Source of the DNA: Sialis fuliginosa
Taxonomy: Eukaryota; Arthropoda; Insecta; Megaloptera; Sialidae
Assembly: GCA_961205875.1 (NCBI GenBank)
Contig: OY540814.1
Coordinates: forward strand, 10,212,993-10,276,992
DNA: 64,000 nt
Direction of reading: 5' to 3'
Of this stretch, positions 12,260-24,164 are shown piece by piece; position 1 is the first letter of the stretch; every line of letters starts with the position of its first letter. A program made the position numbers and the translations under genes. Below the pieces are notes generated by a model. The model was given only the letters and a program-made list of their open reading frames with translations, had not been told where the DNA came from and did no database searches.

Positions 12260-13157
12260 GGAATTATTAATATGTAGTAATACTCATCCCTTCCTTACAA
12301 ATAATTCATCTTATTTAACCGAATCTGTATCTCGTACCGTTTAGAAAATCCCCATACATTTCACGCTTATCTTGAACATCCTGTATAACAAAAATTAAAA
12401 TAATTAACAATCAGTTTATTTGATACTAAAATAAATGTTTCTGAAAAGATCAAAAGTCAAAAAGAACCAATAACTTAATAAGTTTAAAGGTTGAAACTCG
12501 TATACCCTTTGAATAACAGGGACACACGTTTTTAGAATGAATAGGTTCATTTATGTTACCTTATCGAACCATCTCAATTCATGGATAAACATTGACCGAA
12601 AATCGAAGATTATCATTCTATATTTAGATTTCGAATAACAGGTACCTAAATGTATTAAATACTCGTAGATACAAGATTGTAACATGTTTTGAAATATGAA
12701 TATTGAATATTATAGTAAATTGTTAATTAGTTAAATCTATAACTTGTATATTTATCTGTACCGGGTGGATACAAAAATTGATGATAAAATACTTTGAAAA
12801 TATAAATTACAAAACTTGATAATGTTCATAAATGATTCCAAATTTCATATGGTTTTGATAAATTATGTATCAGTAATAGCCATTATTTATACGAAAAGAC
12901 ATTAAAACACCCTTATAATAAAAATAATTCAATTTTATTATTCTAAATTTTTTAATACTTATTATCAATTTTCTATTAATTATTCTATTAGTGCAAACAA
13001 ATAATTTTCAATTTTCAGACAGAAATGTTTCTGTCTCAAACGGCTTACATCCGAATTTAATTAATGTGTATTTTTGTATAGGTACCTGATAAACATTTTC
13101 TGATAATTTTCAATGATAAGATATATTCTTTTGAACTCATAAATATAAATTTTAATA
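12260..13157. other. Noncoding AT-rich interval
   Basis: Nothing recognised beyond a 'GAACATCCTGTATAA' phrase near 12375 that resembles a common insect repeat end. Confidence 0.45.
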
Positions 13158-13486
13158 TAATAGTAATAATAATAATAATAATCTTTATTCAATAAAACTT
13201 TGTACAGGCACTGAATGTGTTAGTAAATATAATATTAAACATTCTACGTAGGTTTATTTACTATCGACATATTAAATTCACTTCAATTATAAGAGTTTTT
13301 ATCTAATAAATGTTTTTTCAACTCATTCTTGAACCTTGTCAAGGGGAGTTGTTTTATATTTTGTGGAAAATTATTGTAAATTTTTATTATCGCTGCTTGC
13401 GGGCCTTTATTGACAAAAGTGAGATTGCCAGTTGGTGGAATTAAATCGTTTTAATTTCTTGTGTTATATTTTCCGAAAATAGGTCT
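13158..13486 (-). pseudogene. Non-LTR retrotransposon tail: reverse transcriptase C-terminus, 3' UTR and (ATT)n tail
   Basis: On the minus strand, 13486 to 13283 reads RPIFGKYNTRN, one stop, then NDLIPPTGNLTFVNKG, PQAAIIKIYNNFPQNI and LTRFKNELKKHLLDKNSYN before the stop. The pattern YNTRN ... GPQAAIKIYNNFP ... FKNELKKHLL is the usual C-terminal end of LINE ORF2 proteins in Jockey/CR1-like clades. It is followed by a 3' UTR with AATAAA-type signal and an (ATT)n simple tail at 13158-13180. This is a 5'-truncated dead copy with one internal stop. Confidence 0.85.
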
Positions 13487-13722
13487 AATTGTCCAAGAGG
13501 TGAGCTACAAAAATTGCAATTACTTTTGATATTACGTTACATTTGTGTTGTAGAAATACAGCCTGCCGTCAGTCAGCTAGTTTCGTTAGCGTTTGGTGCA
13601 GGGGCGGCTTTATTTTTGTAAAAATGTTGCAACTACTTTATAAAATTTGAAAATTTATTTGTAAGCAGTATACTAATTGTAAGTAAGAACCTCTTAATCA
13701 GCCTTCGAAATGTTGCAACCGG

Positions 13723-13773
13723 GCGCGTCAGCAGCGCGTTTAACTTAACAAGTTTAACGCGCTGCTGACGCGC
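13723..13773. repeat. Near-perfect GC-rich hairpin
   Basis: GCGCGTCAGCAGCGCG followed by TTTAACTT, a 3-base loop (AAC), then the mirror. The stem is 24 bp with one mismatch. Its base composition contrasts sharply with the surroundings. CAGGGGCGGC at 13600 is hAT-end-like, so the hairpin may be inside a decayed hAT element; no second end was found. Confidence 0.8.
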
Positions 13774-14351
13774 TCGGTATAGGTACATTGTGTAATATTT
13801 GTGGGAGAGAAAAAAATGAAGTAGGGAGAAGAATGCATAAATTAATAAGTCATTTCTGGTGAAGCATCTAACCCCAAGCCCTAGGAAGAGTTGCACCATT
13901 TCTACCTTTTCTTTAAAAAGTATATTACGATATTAAAATATTTGTTTAGACTAAATGTTATATTTTGTTAAAGACATTTAAATAAATAAATAAGATTTAC
14001 TCATACATTAATTTGTATTTATTTAATATTTCATACACATTTTAATACACAAATTTCAAAATATTTCTAACAAAGATGCTTTTTGACATGAATACATATC
14101 TATTTACAGTATATTTTTTAATCATCGATGTCCAATTTTGTCTTTTTTCTATTAAACTATACGTGCTGTGTTAATGTGCATTACTACAACTTGTATTGCC
14201 CTAGGCCTAGACAATACTAGCATATCTGTAATGCATTCGACGTGTAATAACATGGAGCTGAGAGTGCATGCTATATAATAGTGGTAAATGAGTTATGTAC
14301 AAATAGACACATATATACATATATCATACATATCATCTAGTTTCAGTAGCG

Positions 14352-14492
14352 GACTAAAGAAGGATGATGGCCGAGGTGGAATGTTAGTTATGCCAAATTT
14401 GCCCTGACAACGAAAAAAGAAGGATAGTGTCCTTTTTTCATTGCCAGGGCAAAGGCACCTCCTAAAAATTACTTTTACGCCCTCTTGTAGTT
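14352..14492. repeat. hAT-end-like block with internal hairpin
   Basis: Begins CAGTAGCGGACTAAAG, an hAT-style tip. It contains an inverted repeat TTTGCCCTGACAACGAAAAA / TTTTTTCATTGCCAGGGCAAA (14397-14453). The far end and target duplication are not convincing, so superfamily is open. Confidence 0.45.
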
Positions 14493-15159
14493 TGTGAGGA
14501 TCTTTTTTCTAGTTTTTGTGTCACTTTTCAAACCGCATCAAGCTCTTCTACTTCATATTGGCAACCCTCTGTACCTTGGCACCCAGAGCAGCCCCCCCCC
14601 TCAGTCCTTCACTTGTTTATTTACATGCCAGGTGGATAAAAAAAAGTTTCCTGTCTGGCGACATAGTACTCTGGAACACTCAATCAAGTGTTCATTGTAG
14701 AGTTTGATTTTGCGTATGAAATTACAATTAATTTCGTTGAATAGTTTAATAAAATATATAAAAAAAATATGGCGATATTTGAAATTGTTTTTGAATACAT
14801 ATATAAAATTAAAATACTGGTTTCTCAATTATTTAATCGAGTATTGTTGATAAATAGGTCATTTTTTTATCTGTTTGGCATATCTAAAGAAAGTTTTTTT
14901 TTCATACGAAAAAAAACTTCCGGATTTTATAGAATTATAAAAATATATTTCATGAAATATAAACACACGATGTCAAAATAAAGTATTATATACATATTTA
15001 GCGCGATTATAAAACCTTCATATTTAATTATCATTACTGCACCCAGACTTTAATATGTAATAAATAACAGCTGATACCATGGCCGCTATTCATTTTTGAA
15101 AAATATTTTTATCGGCAGATATATATTATAGTGGATGAACGCCGTCATGCGAGTGTATT

Positions 15160-15440
15160 ATTACCAGTGTAACCCCGGGAATGCGGCCCGCTACAGACAT
15201 GCTTTATCGACCTGGGGGTCGGCTTCGCACCCCAGCTCTCATGACCGGCCCTAAATGCCCCAGAGTCAGAGAAGGGAAGCAGGCACAATTTGCCACAAAA
15301 CTTTTCTTCTCACCGTCTTAGGCTTTTAGTTCTCCCAATGCTACGTGGATCGCCTGCTAAGGTGTGTAACACAAGTAGGTACTGGCTGCTGCTACTGTTT
15401 CAACGCCTGCCTATGCAAGTATGTGTGTGTATGTGTGTTT
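15160..15440. other. GC-rich island, unknown
   Basis: A GC-rich patch in AT-rich DNA. On the plus strand ATG 15181 opens a 46-codon frame beginning MRPATDMLYRPGGRLR that ends at 15321, with no recognised family. It may be a decayed retrotransposon segment, a conserved noncoding element or part of an exon. Confidence 0.3.
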
Positions 15441-16055
15441 GCAGTGGTTATGTGTCTATAACGTGTTGAGGTGAAATATTATAATTTTTATAATATTCTA
15501 AAAAATTACTAATCAGTTTCATTAGTAACAATTTAGATACTTTGTCTTTGTTCAAATATAAGAACGTGTAATTGGTGCATTTTGAAATGCCGCCTCGAAA
15601 TAAACTGGTAATTTTAAAATTAATAGTGTTTTTTTTCAATTTTCATAAAGAATAAAATAAAATTTAACATCCTAGATTTTATAATACATTTTTTCAAAGG
15701 TGTTAAACTGTGTTCTTATGTACGCGCATTATAATTTATACTTCGGCGTAGTGACATCTAGCTTACAAATGCAAAACTAAGAACATGTTTTACCGACTAT
15801 CATAACAGAAATCTGTATTATCTACTCTACATCAAACCTAACTTTATGGTGTTAAATTGTTTCCGTTGCGTAATGTGCGCACATCATGGCATGCAACTCG
15901 AATTTAATTTCCGTTGCATTAGGTACTAAAATTTCACCTTGAATACGTCTAAAGATTTATAACTTCAAAAAAATGCACCAATCCCACAGCTTTATATTTG
16001 TACAAAGACTACTATAATACTTCTAATTCACCCAATATATAGTATAATATTTTTG
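15441..16055. other. Noncoding AT-rich interval
   Basis: No gene recognised. Its distal part may contain more of the decayed LINE that is readable from 16056. Confidence 0.4.
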
Positions 16056-16410
16056 CTCAAATAACATCTAAAACCACCATTCATAGTTTATGCAATATAA
16101 GGGACCATATAATACAATAGTAAAATTTTTTAACAAATTACCTGACAATTTAAAATCTTTATCTATCAAAAATATTAAAACATAATTAACAAAATTCTTG
16201 TTGGAACATTCTTTTTATTCTGTACATGAGTTCCTGAGTAATTAAAGTCACCAACATATCTTAATTTTAATTTTAAATATAATCTTAATTTTAATTTTTA
16301 ATTTTAATTTTAATTGTTCTTCTAATTATTGTTAGTATTAGACTTATTCCATGCATTATGAATGTATTATAAAGGAATGAAATATATATCTATCTATCTA
16401 TCTATTAATT
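16056..16410 (+). pseudogene. Second LINE ORF2 C-terminal remnant with (ATCT)n tail
   Basis: From 16120 the frame reads VKFFNKLPDNLKSLSIKNIK, a stop, then LTKFLLEHSFYSVHEFLSN and a stop at 16243-16245. This is the same 'KIFNKLP..LK.L....F...L..FLL' signature as at 13283. A frameshift separates it from upstream HSL..IRDHIIQ. The 3' end is (TATC/ATCT)n at 16388-16408. Dead, 5'-truncated. Confidence 0.75.
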
Positions 16411-19400
16411 TGAATAATGTTTATAAAATAAATACTATTTTACATACTCGAACAAATATAAAGGCTGATATGATTTTTGTTGTTATAAATATTTTTGGTG
16501 TTTTATGATTTATATAAACATTGTCAGTTTATTCAATTTTGGAAATTGTTTTTTTTTTAAACATTGGTTATAAACAATTAACGTACAAAATAATTTTAAT
16601 TGATTGTGAGTACATATATTTGATGTTTAAAAAATCACAGATAGTAATTATGGTGCTATAAATACATTGTTTTATTTTTCCTGCCAAATAATTACATTGA
16701 TTCAAAACAAAACTCACGATTTGATCAAAAATAGCGTATTATAACGAAATGAAAATTTTGTTTAAATGAAGAAACAGGCTACAAAAATATGGATACTGTT
16801 CATATATGAAGTTAAATTCTAAAAAAATATTTTTGTTTTGTCCTACAAGCGCTATTAATTTTTCCATTAAAAATATTACTTTTATTATAGATAAAAATAA
16901 TTGAGGTAAAAATGATGTTACAAGCCACCATAACAACCAAAAAATAAGTTCCTTAAAAAATTTACATTGAAATTTAACTTTTACTTATAACATTTTTTCT
17001 AAAGTGCAGCTCTTCAATGTGTCATTATATTTGCACCCTTTATAATATACTAGCAAAAGTTCTAAAAATTATTGTTTGTAACATTTGAATATGTACCAAG
17101 GTAAAAATATTTTTGCGATATATGTATAAGCATGACCCTTCACTCAATTAAAGCGCCACTGGATATTTACGTGTGGGTAAATAAGAGTGCGTGTGTAGAC
17201 TGTATTGTCTAGTGAATGAGACCGCAGTGGTAACAAAACGCGTGAGTAGTTGATGAAGTGACGAATTACTATTCTGAAGGGTACTGCTTCAAAACCTACA
17301 CAACTATCTTGGTGTGTCTACGTTTCAGCAACCACATAATTCTTTGTCCTTTGTACTTTAGGTACTTACGTTAGTCATTGTGGAATTTACATAGAGTGTT
17401 GTAGGTTTTAAAGGAGGAATGAAATACACACAAAACTTTATAGTACGTACAATTAGTTGTATGATATTGTCATAAAATTTAATTGGCATATGATGTAAAC
17501 GTATAAAATGTTATATAGTCCTAGCGTCGTTATTTCAGATATTCTTGAAATAATTACAATTACAAAATATTTTTAAATTTACTGAACAACGATTGTAATA
17601 ATACATTTTTTAATTTATTGAATTGCCAGCTTTCAATTAACCCTTATGTTAATGGATAATATTTATACGTTCCTTAAAAATCATATGATTTGTACGTATA
17701 ATATTTACGTTATACAACTTTTGCGCGGTGTGTTTAATGTTATTGTTAGTGACCTTATTTTTTTATTTTACAATAATCATTTTAAAATCAATGAAAATAT
17801 GTAAATAGAAAGCAAATGTTATTTACATCAATGTGTAATCTTTGATATTACAAACGGTTGTGTTTTTATTATGGCAAGTGTAGGATTGACATTTTATTAT
17901 TATGGTAAAGTAAATAATATTATATTTTTTTACAAAATAGATGAGGGGGTCCAAAAATGATTTTTTTTTCATAATTTCTGTTTTTGAGTCATCAATCTAC
18001 GTCCGTATACCAAATTTCATATTAATAGGTACTTAAACGAGAAAAGTAAGCTCGGGTACCTTATCATTTAACCAACGTTCGTTTAAATCTAGACCCAAAA
18101 ATCTGTTACTTTCAAATACTTAGCATTATAATAAATGGATTTGGCATTACTGGATGCCCATAAAATCAGAAAATAATTAAATAGTAAACTCATTGAATGA
18201 AATCAAAAAAGGTACACGGGTACATAAACACAATGGTTAATACTCCATTCGCCAGGATTGAACAAAAAAAAATTGGGTAGTTCATTTTATTTTTATAACT
18301 CAAGTCTATTACTGGCCTTCTATTTATTATTATCCCGGCAGAAACTACGCGGGGGTATGTCAGACCCCCACTACTAAATAACCACGTGTTGTTCTATACA
18401 GGTTACGGGTGTAAAATGTTTAGTAACTTCCTGGATTAACATTAATTCTTAGTCATTACTTTTGTTACAATGTAAGCACTTTTTCCAAAAGAATTATACC
18501 TAAAAGCTGCAAAATATAGTGAAGTAAAATTAAAAAAAAAAAAAAAACAAGAAGAACCCATTCAGTTTGCATCTAAATCTCGATGCACTGTTTGCCTATA
18601 AAGTAAAGATAAAAAAAACAAAAGTTTTGCAACAAATGTTATTGTAAACTATAAATACCTACTTGCCCACATCTAACTAATAATTAAAAATATATTCTTC
18701 TCATAAGATGATTTTCAACTAAAAAATTAAGCATAAAATACATGATTATTATTAATTTTGACTATCACATCAGTTACTCGTAGTTAATTAACCAAAAATA
18801 CAATTCCACATCCAATATGTGAGTAGAAGGAATTGCAACGATGAAATTTAATGACTGTGAAACTAATATCTTATAAATTTCTAGAAATCCATTAATGTCA
18901 GGTGTAAGGTGCGCCTAATTCTGCTAATTAACAAATGAAACCGTCTAATGGTTGCGGCGAACATGCACTTATTACAAACACCACGGCATGGATTAATTAA
19001 ATGCACTGCGAATGCTGCACACTCGTTGTTTAACGCGATTTCGATTTTAATCAATCGATTTCAAAAAGGAAGATTATAAATTCGAACAACTAATAATTAG
19101 CATGGTCTTGTTTTTAGAAGATAACTGCCTATAAATAAATTTTAATTAAAAATTAAACATGATTTCCCACCACTATATTAAAAATATACTTATGTACTAT
19201 CTATGTATGTATATATGTATGACCAATGACCATTCTTAATAAATTCGGAAACGGAATCAAAATTTTATATTTTACTAGGGTGCTTTGCAACCCAACTCCG
19301 GTATTATTGTTTAATAAAGAATCTCAAAATTTCTGACAGATATATGAAAATTTCAATTGTATATTGTGTTTAGTTGTGCAACTAACTTCACGTGGTACGT

Positions 19401-19440
19401 GAAAGACAAAAGCTTTTATTTATATATACTACAGTGAAAC
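16411..19440. other. Noncoding AT-rich interval
   Basis: Stops in all frames. It includes a near-palindromic AT-rich stretch at 17656-17712 centred on AATCATATGATT, and a poly-A run at 18532-18547. No gene recognised. Confidence 0.5.
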
Positions 19441-19441
19441 T

Positions 19442-19475
19442 TCTCCAAATTATAAATATCACAATATAGTACATA
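19442..19475 (+). repeat. Second pogo-like terminal repeat, solitary
   Basis: TA followed by CAGTGAAACTTCTCCAAATT. The first 12 bases match the end at 11397; no partner end seen. Confidence 0.3.
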
Positions 19476-20046
19476 GATTTTTGATAAATAGATGATTGAT
19501 ACTCAATTCTTAATTTTCAAAATTTACTCCAAAATACTATTTTTACATTCGAGTAGCGCAAAAATAATAATTATAATATGAACATACTGTACATATAATT
19601 GATTCACTGAATTCCTTTAGTTCTGATATGACCACAAGATGATCGTTATTGGTTATTGAAATTGCCTTTTACTTCCTGGATTGTCAATATCCAGCGCAAC
19701 TATATGTAATCGAGTCTACACCATCATCAGCAAGATTATTTGAGTATTAACTATACATATATGCATATGTATATGTATGTATATGTATGGATACGCTGAC
19801 AAGTTATTTACATACGTAATACGATATGTTCCAGTGCTCATAAATTTAGAACAGATATAAAGTTTGTATTAGTCGGATTTGTTTTCAAGTAAACATAACT
19901 AATTGGATAAATAATGGATTTTATATAAACTTATTTTTTTTAAACTGAGTAATGCAACCATTATAATTAATTTTCAATTTTATTGGACAAATACTATTTT
20001 AATTGATATTCAGTTCTTAAAAATAAAATAATAAGTTCAGAGCTAT

Positions 20047-20190
20047 GTCGTACTCGAGTACAAATACTCGAGTATTGTAGTACTTTTAGTGTACTCGGTA
20101 CTCAGTCCACGGGTACCTACTTTATTTTTAATGTACTTGTACTTGTACTTAACCCATTTTAAACGGCAAAAAAGTACTCGAGTACATTGA
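20047..20190. repeat. Clustered TACTCGAGTA palindromes
   Basis: GTACTCGAGTA occurs at about 20050, 20064 and 20175, with many related TGTACTTGTACTT words between them. This is a decayed simple or MITE-like repeat built from short palindromes. Confidence 0.5.
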
Positions 20191-20424
20191 ACTACACATT
20201 AAGTACAATTTCATGCGCGTTCAGACTTGCACAAAACATATTAGTAAATTATTCACTGCCTTGGCGCCAAATAAGTCGGTTTCATTGTAGCAGTATAATA
20301 GCAGAGTTTGTATTGCAATTCAAATGCTTACATTTTTAGTTTTTTGGTTAGTAATCTTACAAATATATCAATAGTGTAGGTATTTTTCAGCAGATATTTA
20401 TATGTAGGTACCTAATATTCATAT

Positions 20425-20608
20425 CAGTAGCGGTGCGCGAGCTATATTAATGTGAGTCTAGTGACAGTTTATGTTAAGATCAGACACATTCGACATAGTC
20501 AGTACGGCAGAGAATTGCCCTTTCGGAAGACACGACAAAATCCGAATGTTCGATCTATGATAGCAATTCGCATAGCCTCACCTGAATATAGCTCGCGCAC
20601 CGCTACTG
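20425..20608. mobile_element. hAT-type MITE with perfect 8-bp duplication
   Basis: Terminal inverted repeats CAGTAGCGGTGCGCGAGCTA, 24 bp perfect and pairing beyond. Flanked by ATTCATAT on both sides (20417-20424 and 20609-20616). The CAGTAGCGG tip and 8-bp duplication are diagnostic of hAT. The element is 184 bp and noncoding; the frame running across it is incidental. Confidence 0.95.
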
Positions 20609-20960
20609 ATTCATATGCGTTATGTATAATATAATTAAATCTAAATATATTATCCAAAAGTGCTGTGTGCAAATTAAAGTCGACAATTAAATGTTACCAA
20701 GATTTTCAAATTTATTTCTTATGTCATTTGTAGATGTTTATTACAGATGTTATAGATAAAAATCGCATAATTTATTGTTTAGAAATACATATTATTATCT
20801 ACATATCAAAATAATAAAACTGTTATTTATCGTATTATTATGTATATACTATTTTTAACGTTTACGCCCGTTTTTATCTTTGGTTTGTAATATTCTAAAG
20901 TCAAATAATCGTCAAGAAACAAAATACATGTATTGTAGAATATTTATGCCCCTTTTTACC

Positions 20961-21215
20961 CCCGTAGGAGTTGAATTTCGAAAAATTAATTCTTTCTTTC
21001 AGATCATATTCACGTCAAGACGCTTTGATTGGTACCGCATCGAAATCAATAGCATTTTTATTTGCGAGATTTCGTGCACGTAAAAAATGACACACACACA
21101 CACATACATTTTTCTGAAAATAGTGTAAATATACTATAACAGGTAATCTTGAAACGTAAAAATATGTAGACATTTTTGATTTTGATTTTCGGACCTATTA
21201 CAATAACTTCTTAAT
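20961..21215 (+). repeat. Dispersed repeat family B, copy 1 (left part)
   Basis: Shares GTAGGAGTTGAATTT, CTTTCTTTCAGATCAT, TCAAGACGCTTTGATTGGTA, ATTTCGTGCACGTAAAAA and ATAGTGTAAATATACTA with 36065-36316. It is cut at AACTTCTTAAT by the element at 21216 and resumes at 23063. Confidence 0.8.
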
Positions 21216-23062
21216 GGGCCGGTATTATAAAAGGCAGATAAGTTTACTCGATGAATAAATAGCGACAGTACTAGGTAGTAAAAATAGTATTGTTGTTTCA
21301 CTTGCTACAGATAAGTTCTTCTCTTTCTGATGTCGACTAGTTCAACATTCGGAACGAAAAATTACTAAAAACGGAATAAAAATAACAAATTCACTATAAA
21401 TATCACTATATCATACCATTAAATTTATTCCCATCTTTTTGCAAGGAATAAATATTTACTTGGTCACGTGGTAATTAGAATAAATTGTGGCAGCCATAGT
21501 CATAGGTCACAGCTGTTTTGTGGAAATATGCTTACCTACAATTCACACGTAAATGTCAAATTTGTTTTGTGTATTATTTAAGGAGTAATATATAATGTTA
21601 TGAAGATATTGAAACTGCGACCAGCTAGGAATGCTTTAATAATAATTTTTCAAAAACATGGTAATTTAATTAATAATTATTTGTGCTTATTATAATAATG
21701 TAGATTTTGTGCTAGTTTTATATTTTTATAATTTTTAGAAACAAGCCTGTTTATTTATATGTACATAGTACATATATACAAATATCCATACATTGTACAT
21801 ATGTATGTGATATGACTCAAGCAAAAGAAACATAAGAAAAGACGAAAGAGATTTTTTCATTTGAAGCACATACGAATATACAAAAAATTAAATCAAAATT
21901 ACTTTGCAGTTTGATACGTAAAGAAATTAATGTTTTGTAAAGGTTTGTACCGAACAAAATAACATCGTATTTATACGAATAAATACAAAAAACTAAACCA
22001 AAATTACTTTGCTGTTTGTTACGGAAAGGAATTAATGTTTTCTAAAGGTTTGTACCGAACAACATCGTAAGTACATATAAATTTTTTTAAAACTAGAAAT
22101 CATATTTATTAATAGTTTCACAAGAAAAATATTTTTGTTTCTTGTACATTGTTTTGAAAATTAATGTATAATTATAATCAATAAATTTTTTTGCATAACT
22201 ATTTACATTTTTATTTCATACCCGAAGCTTTACTCTACGATAACATCAATAAGAAATAAAATAAAGTATTAAATCATTCGTTTCTTTTAACTGTAGTCTA
22301 ATTTTAATAAACCAGCAAATTTTAAATGATAATGTAATACGCAGTCAATTATACCTGCGATTGCAAGACATTATCGATTCTAAAATCTTTTTGGACATTT
22401 ATATGAGGAAAAATTGTATAAATTTAGATCGAAGGAATACAGTAATATATAAAATTAAAGACCTAAAGATACCGAACTGTCTTATGGATTTTCAAATACA
22501 TTCAAGTTTTTATTTTATCAAACCTTTTTTTTAAATAATTTTCTGCATGTTTTATACCATCCCATCTAAAAATGAAGAAATATGTGCCAATATTGTTGTA
22601 TTATTATATATCAATAAAATTTAACCTTCATTTTGAGCACATAATAAAATTCATAAGAATTTTAAATACTGTAAAAATTCAAATTTCATGTTATGCGTTA
22701 TATGCATTTACGTATGAAGTTTTAGGTTATTTGTTTGATGCACGTTTGACGTTTCAATATGTACATAGATAAAGAAATCATATAGACGTTATTGGTTGCA
22801 ATATTTTCAAATGTAAAAACTTATTAGAAATCTCCTTAATATTGAATTAAAAATTGATATTTTGGAGTTTTTATATGTATATAATCATTTTTTACTTTGT
22901 ATTTAATATGTCTCAACATTATTTTGTGTAAAAAAACCGAAATCGATATGACATTTCTGACAATGACATTTTTCAAATAGGACCTCATAGAATGTGTAAA
23001 CTATTTGTGGAATAAATTTATTCCCTAGAGTAAAAGTTATCTGGCTTTTATAATACCGGGCC
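21216..23062. mobile_element. 1.85-kb inverted-repeat element splitting family B
   Basis: The left end reads GGGCCGGTATTATAAAAGGC. The right end reverse-complemented reads GGCCCGGTATTATAAAAGCC. The arms continue (AGATAA-TTTACTC / AGATAACTTTTACTC) for about 45 bp. Flanked by AAT on each side, possibly AATG. Removing it rejoins AACTTCTTAAT to GAGAAGTTAAAA, matching the uninterrupted copy at 36290. There is no transposase frame, so it is non-autonomous despite its length. An internal ~95-bp tandem duplication is at 21873-22067. Confidence 0.85.
21873..22067 (+). repeat. Diverged ~95-bp tandem duplication
   Basis: Two adjacent copies share ACAAAAAA(T/C)TAAA(T/C)C, AAAATTACTTTGC(A/T)GTTTG, GAA(A/T)TTAATGTTTT and AAAGGTTTGTACCGAACAA, ending with CATCGTA. 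It lies inside the 1.85-kb element. Confidence 0.8.
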
Positions 23063-23078
23063 AATGAGAAGTTAAAAA
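23063..23078 (+). repeat. Dispersed repeat family B, copy 1 (right part)
   Basis: AATGAGAAGTTAAAAATT is the closing hairpin half of family B displaced by the 1.85-kb insertion. Confidence 0.65.
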
Positions 23079-24019
23079 TTAATTAACATGGCACATATAA
23101 TGTGTTTTATTAAATACAAAAATTTGAAAAATATATTTAGTTATTGTTATAATAAAAAGTATATGAAAAGTTGCATAGTAATTTAATGATAAATATTTAT
23201 TTAAACAAATGAAATATATTGTTGTAGTATTTTTAATTATATACTCGTTATTAAAGACGATCAATTAACAAGTATATTGTATATCCAATCAGTTTCCTTG
23301 CAATTTATTGTTGCTTGTATACTAATCAGTGTTGTTTTCAGATGTACTGCTTGAAGTAAATGATAATTGTGCGCTACTGAAAATTTAGAAATGGAAATTT
23401 ATTAACTTATTAAAACTTTTTGTCGAAGATAATTGAATTAAAATGTAATTAAGTTCTTATAAGATTTAATTCTTGTATATGTATAAATAACGATTCATAC
23501 AACTTTATAAACTTCCTTAAACAATAAAATACAGAATTAAATTTTCTTGCTGAATTTTTTTTTTCTCCATTGTCAATTAAATATAGCAGGGTAGAGCTTT
23601 TGAACAAAAATATTAAAACTCTTAAATTTGAATATTAAAAGTATCGATTTATAAGTCAGTTAATATTTTCAATGTTTTATTAACTAAAATGAGTATATTG
23701 TTATTAAAATCGTAGAAATAATAACTTATTTTTATTAACGTAATCTAAGAAAACAATATATACATATATATAATCCATATAAATAGCGATATGATTAAAG
23801 TACGACATCAAATATTTAAACCAACACCACTCTTCCGTCTGCATTAATTAAAAAACTTGATAAACATTCACAGTCGCCTTAACAATTAAAACATTATAAC
23901 ACAGAAGAATCTACATCCGCCTGTTATACATTGCAAGAATTATTCAAACACAATTATAATTCCGTAGATTCGCGTGTTTACAATTAAGTCGGCATTTCAT
24001 CAAACTCAAGTAGGTACGA
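23079..24019. other. Noncoding AT-rich interval
   Basis: Nothing recognised; frames are closed frequently on both strands. Confidence 0.5.
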
Positions 24020-24164
24020 ATGCACGTAGAGATGGTGGAGGCGCTGGACGTTCTGGTGGAGGCGCGGAGTAGAGACGCAGTGTGGCATGGTTGCTCCAAT
24101 AAATCACTTGTTCCTGGTCTGTTTACTCCATCCTTTCCGACTACTCAAATGTCGTATGATGAAC
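24020..24164 (+). CDS. Candidate first coding exon, unknown protein
   Basis: From ATG 24020 the frame opens MHVEMVEALDVLVEARSRDA and ends ...FPTTQMSYDER at a strong donor, GAAC|GTAAGA (GT at 24165). An in-frame TAG lies just upstream of the ATG, so this would be the first coding exon. Its base composition is markedly richer in G+C than the flanks and third positions favour G/C, as expected of coding sequence. There is no recognisable domain. The alternative is a conserved noncoding patch; a shorter open frame on the opposite strand overlaps it. Confidence 0.35.

Noticed and set aside
13633..13899. 88-codon minus-strand frame across the hairpin region
   Set aside because: It passes straight through the GC-rich palindrome and AT-rich flanks, shows no domain, and the translated hairpin gives repetitive basic residues. 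Likely incidental.
14494..14828. Three overlapping 63-75 codon frames on both strands
   Set aside because: They overlap in different frames with no domain and no splice logic, next to poly-C and poly-A runs.
20452..20634. 60-codon frame over the hAT MITE
   Set aside because: It is created by the MITE and its inverted repeat; it begins without ATG and has no family resemblance.
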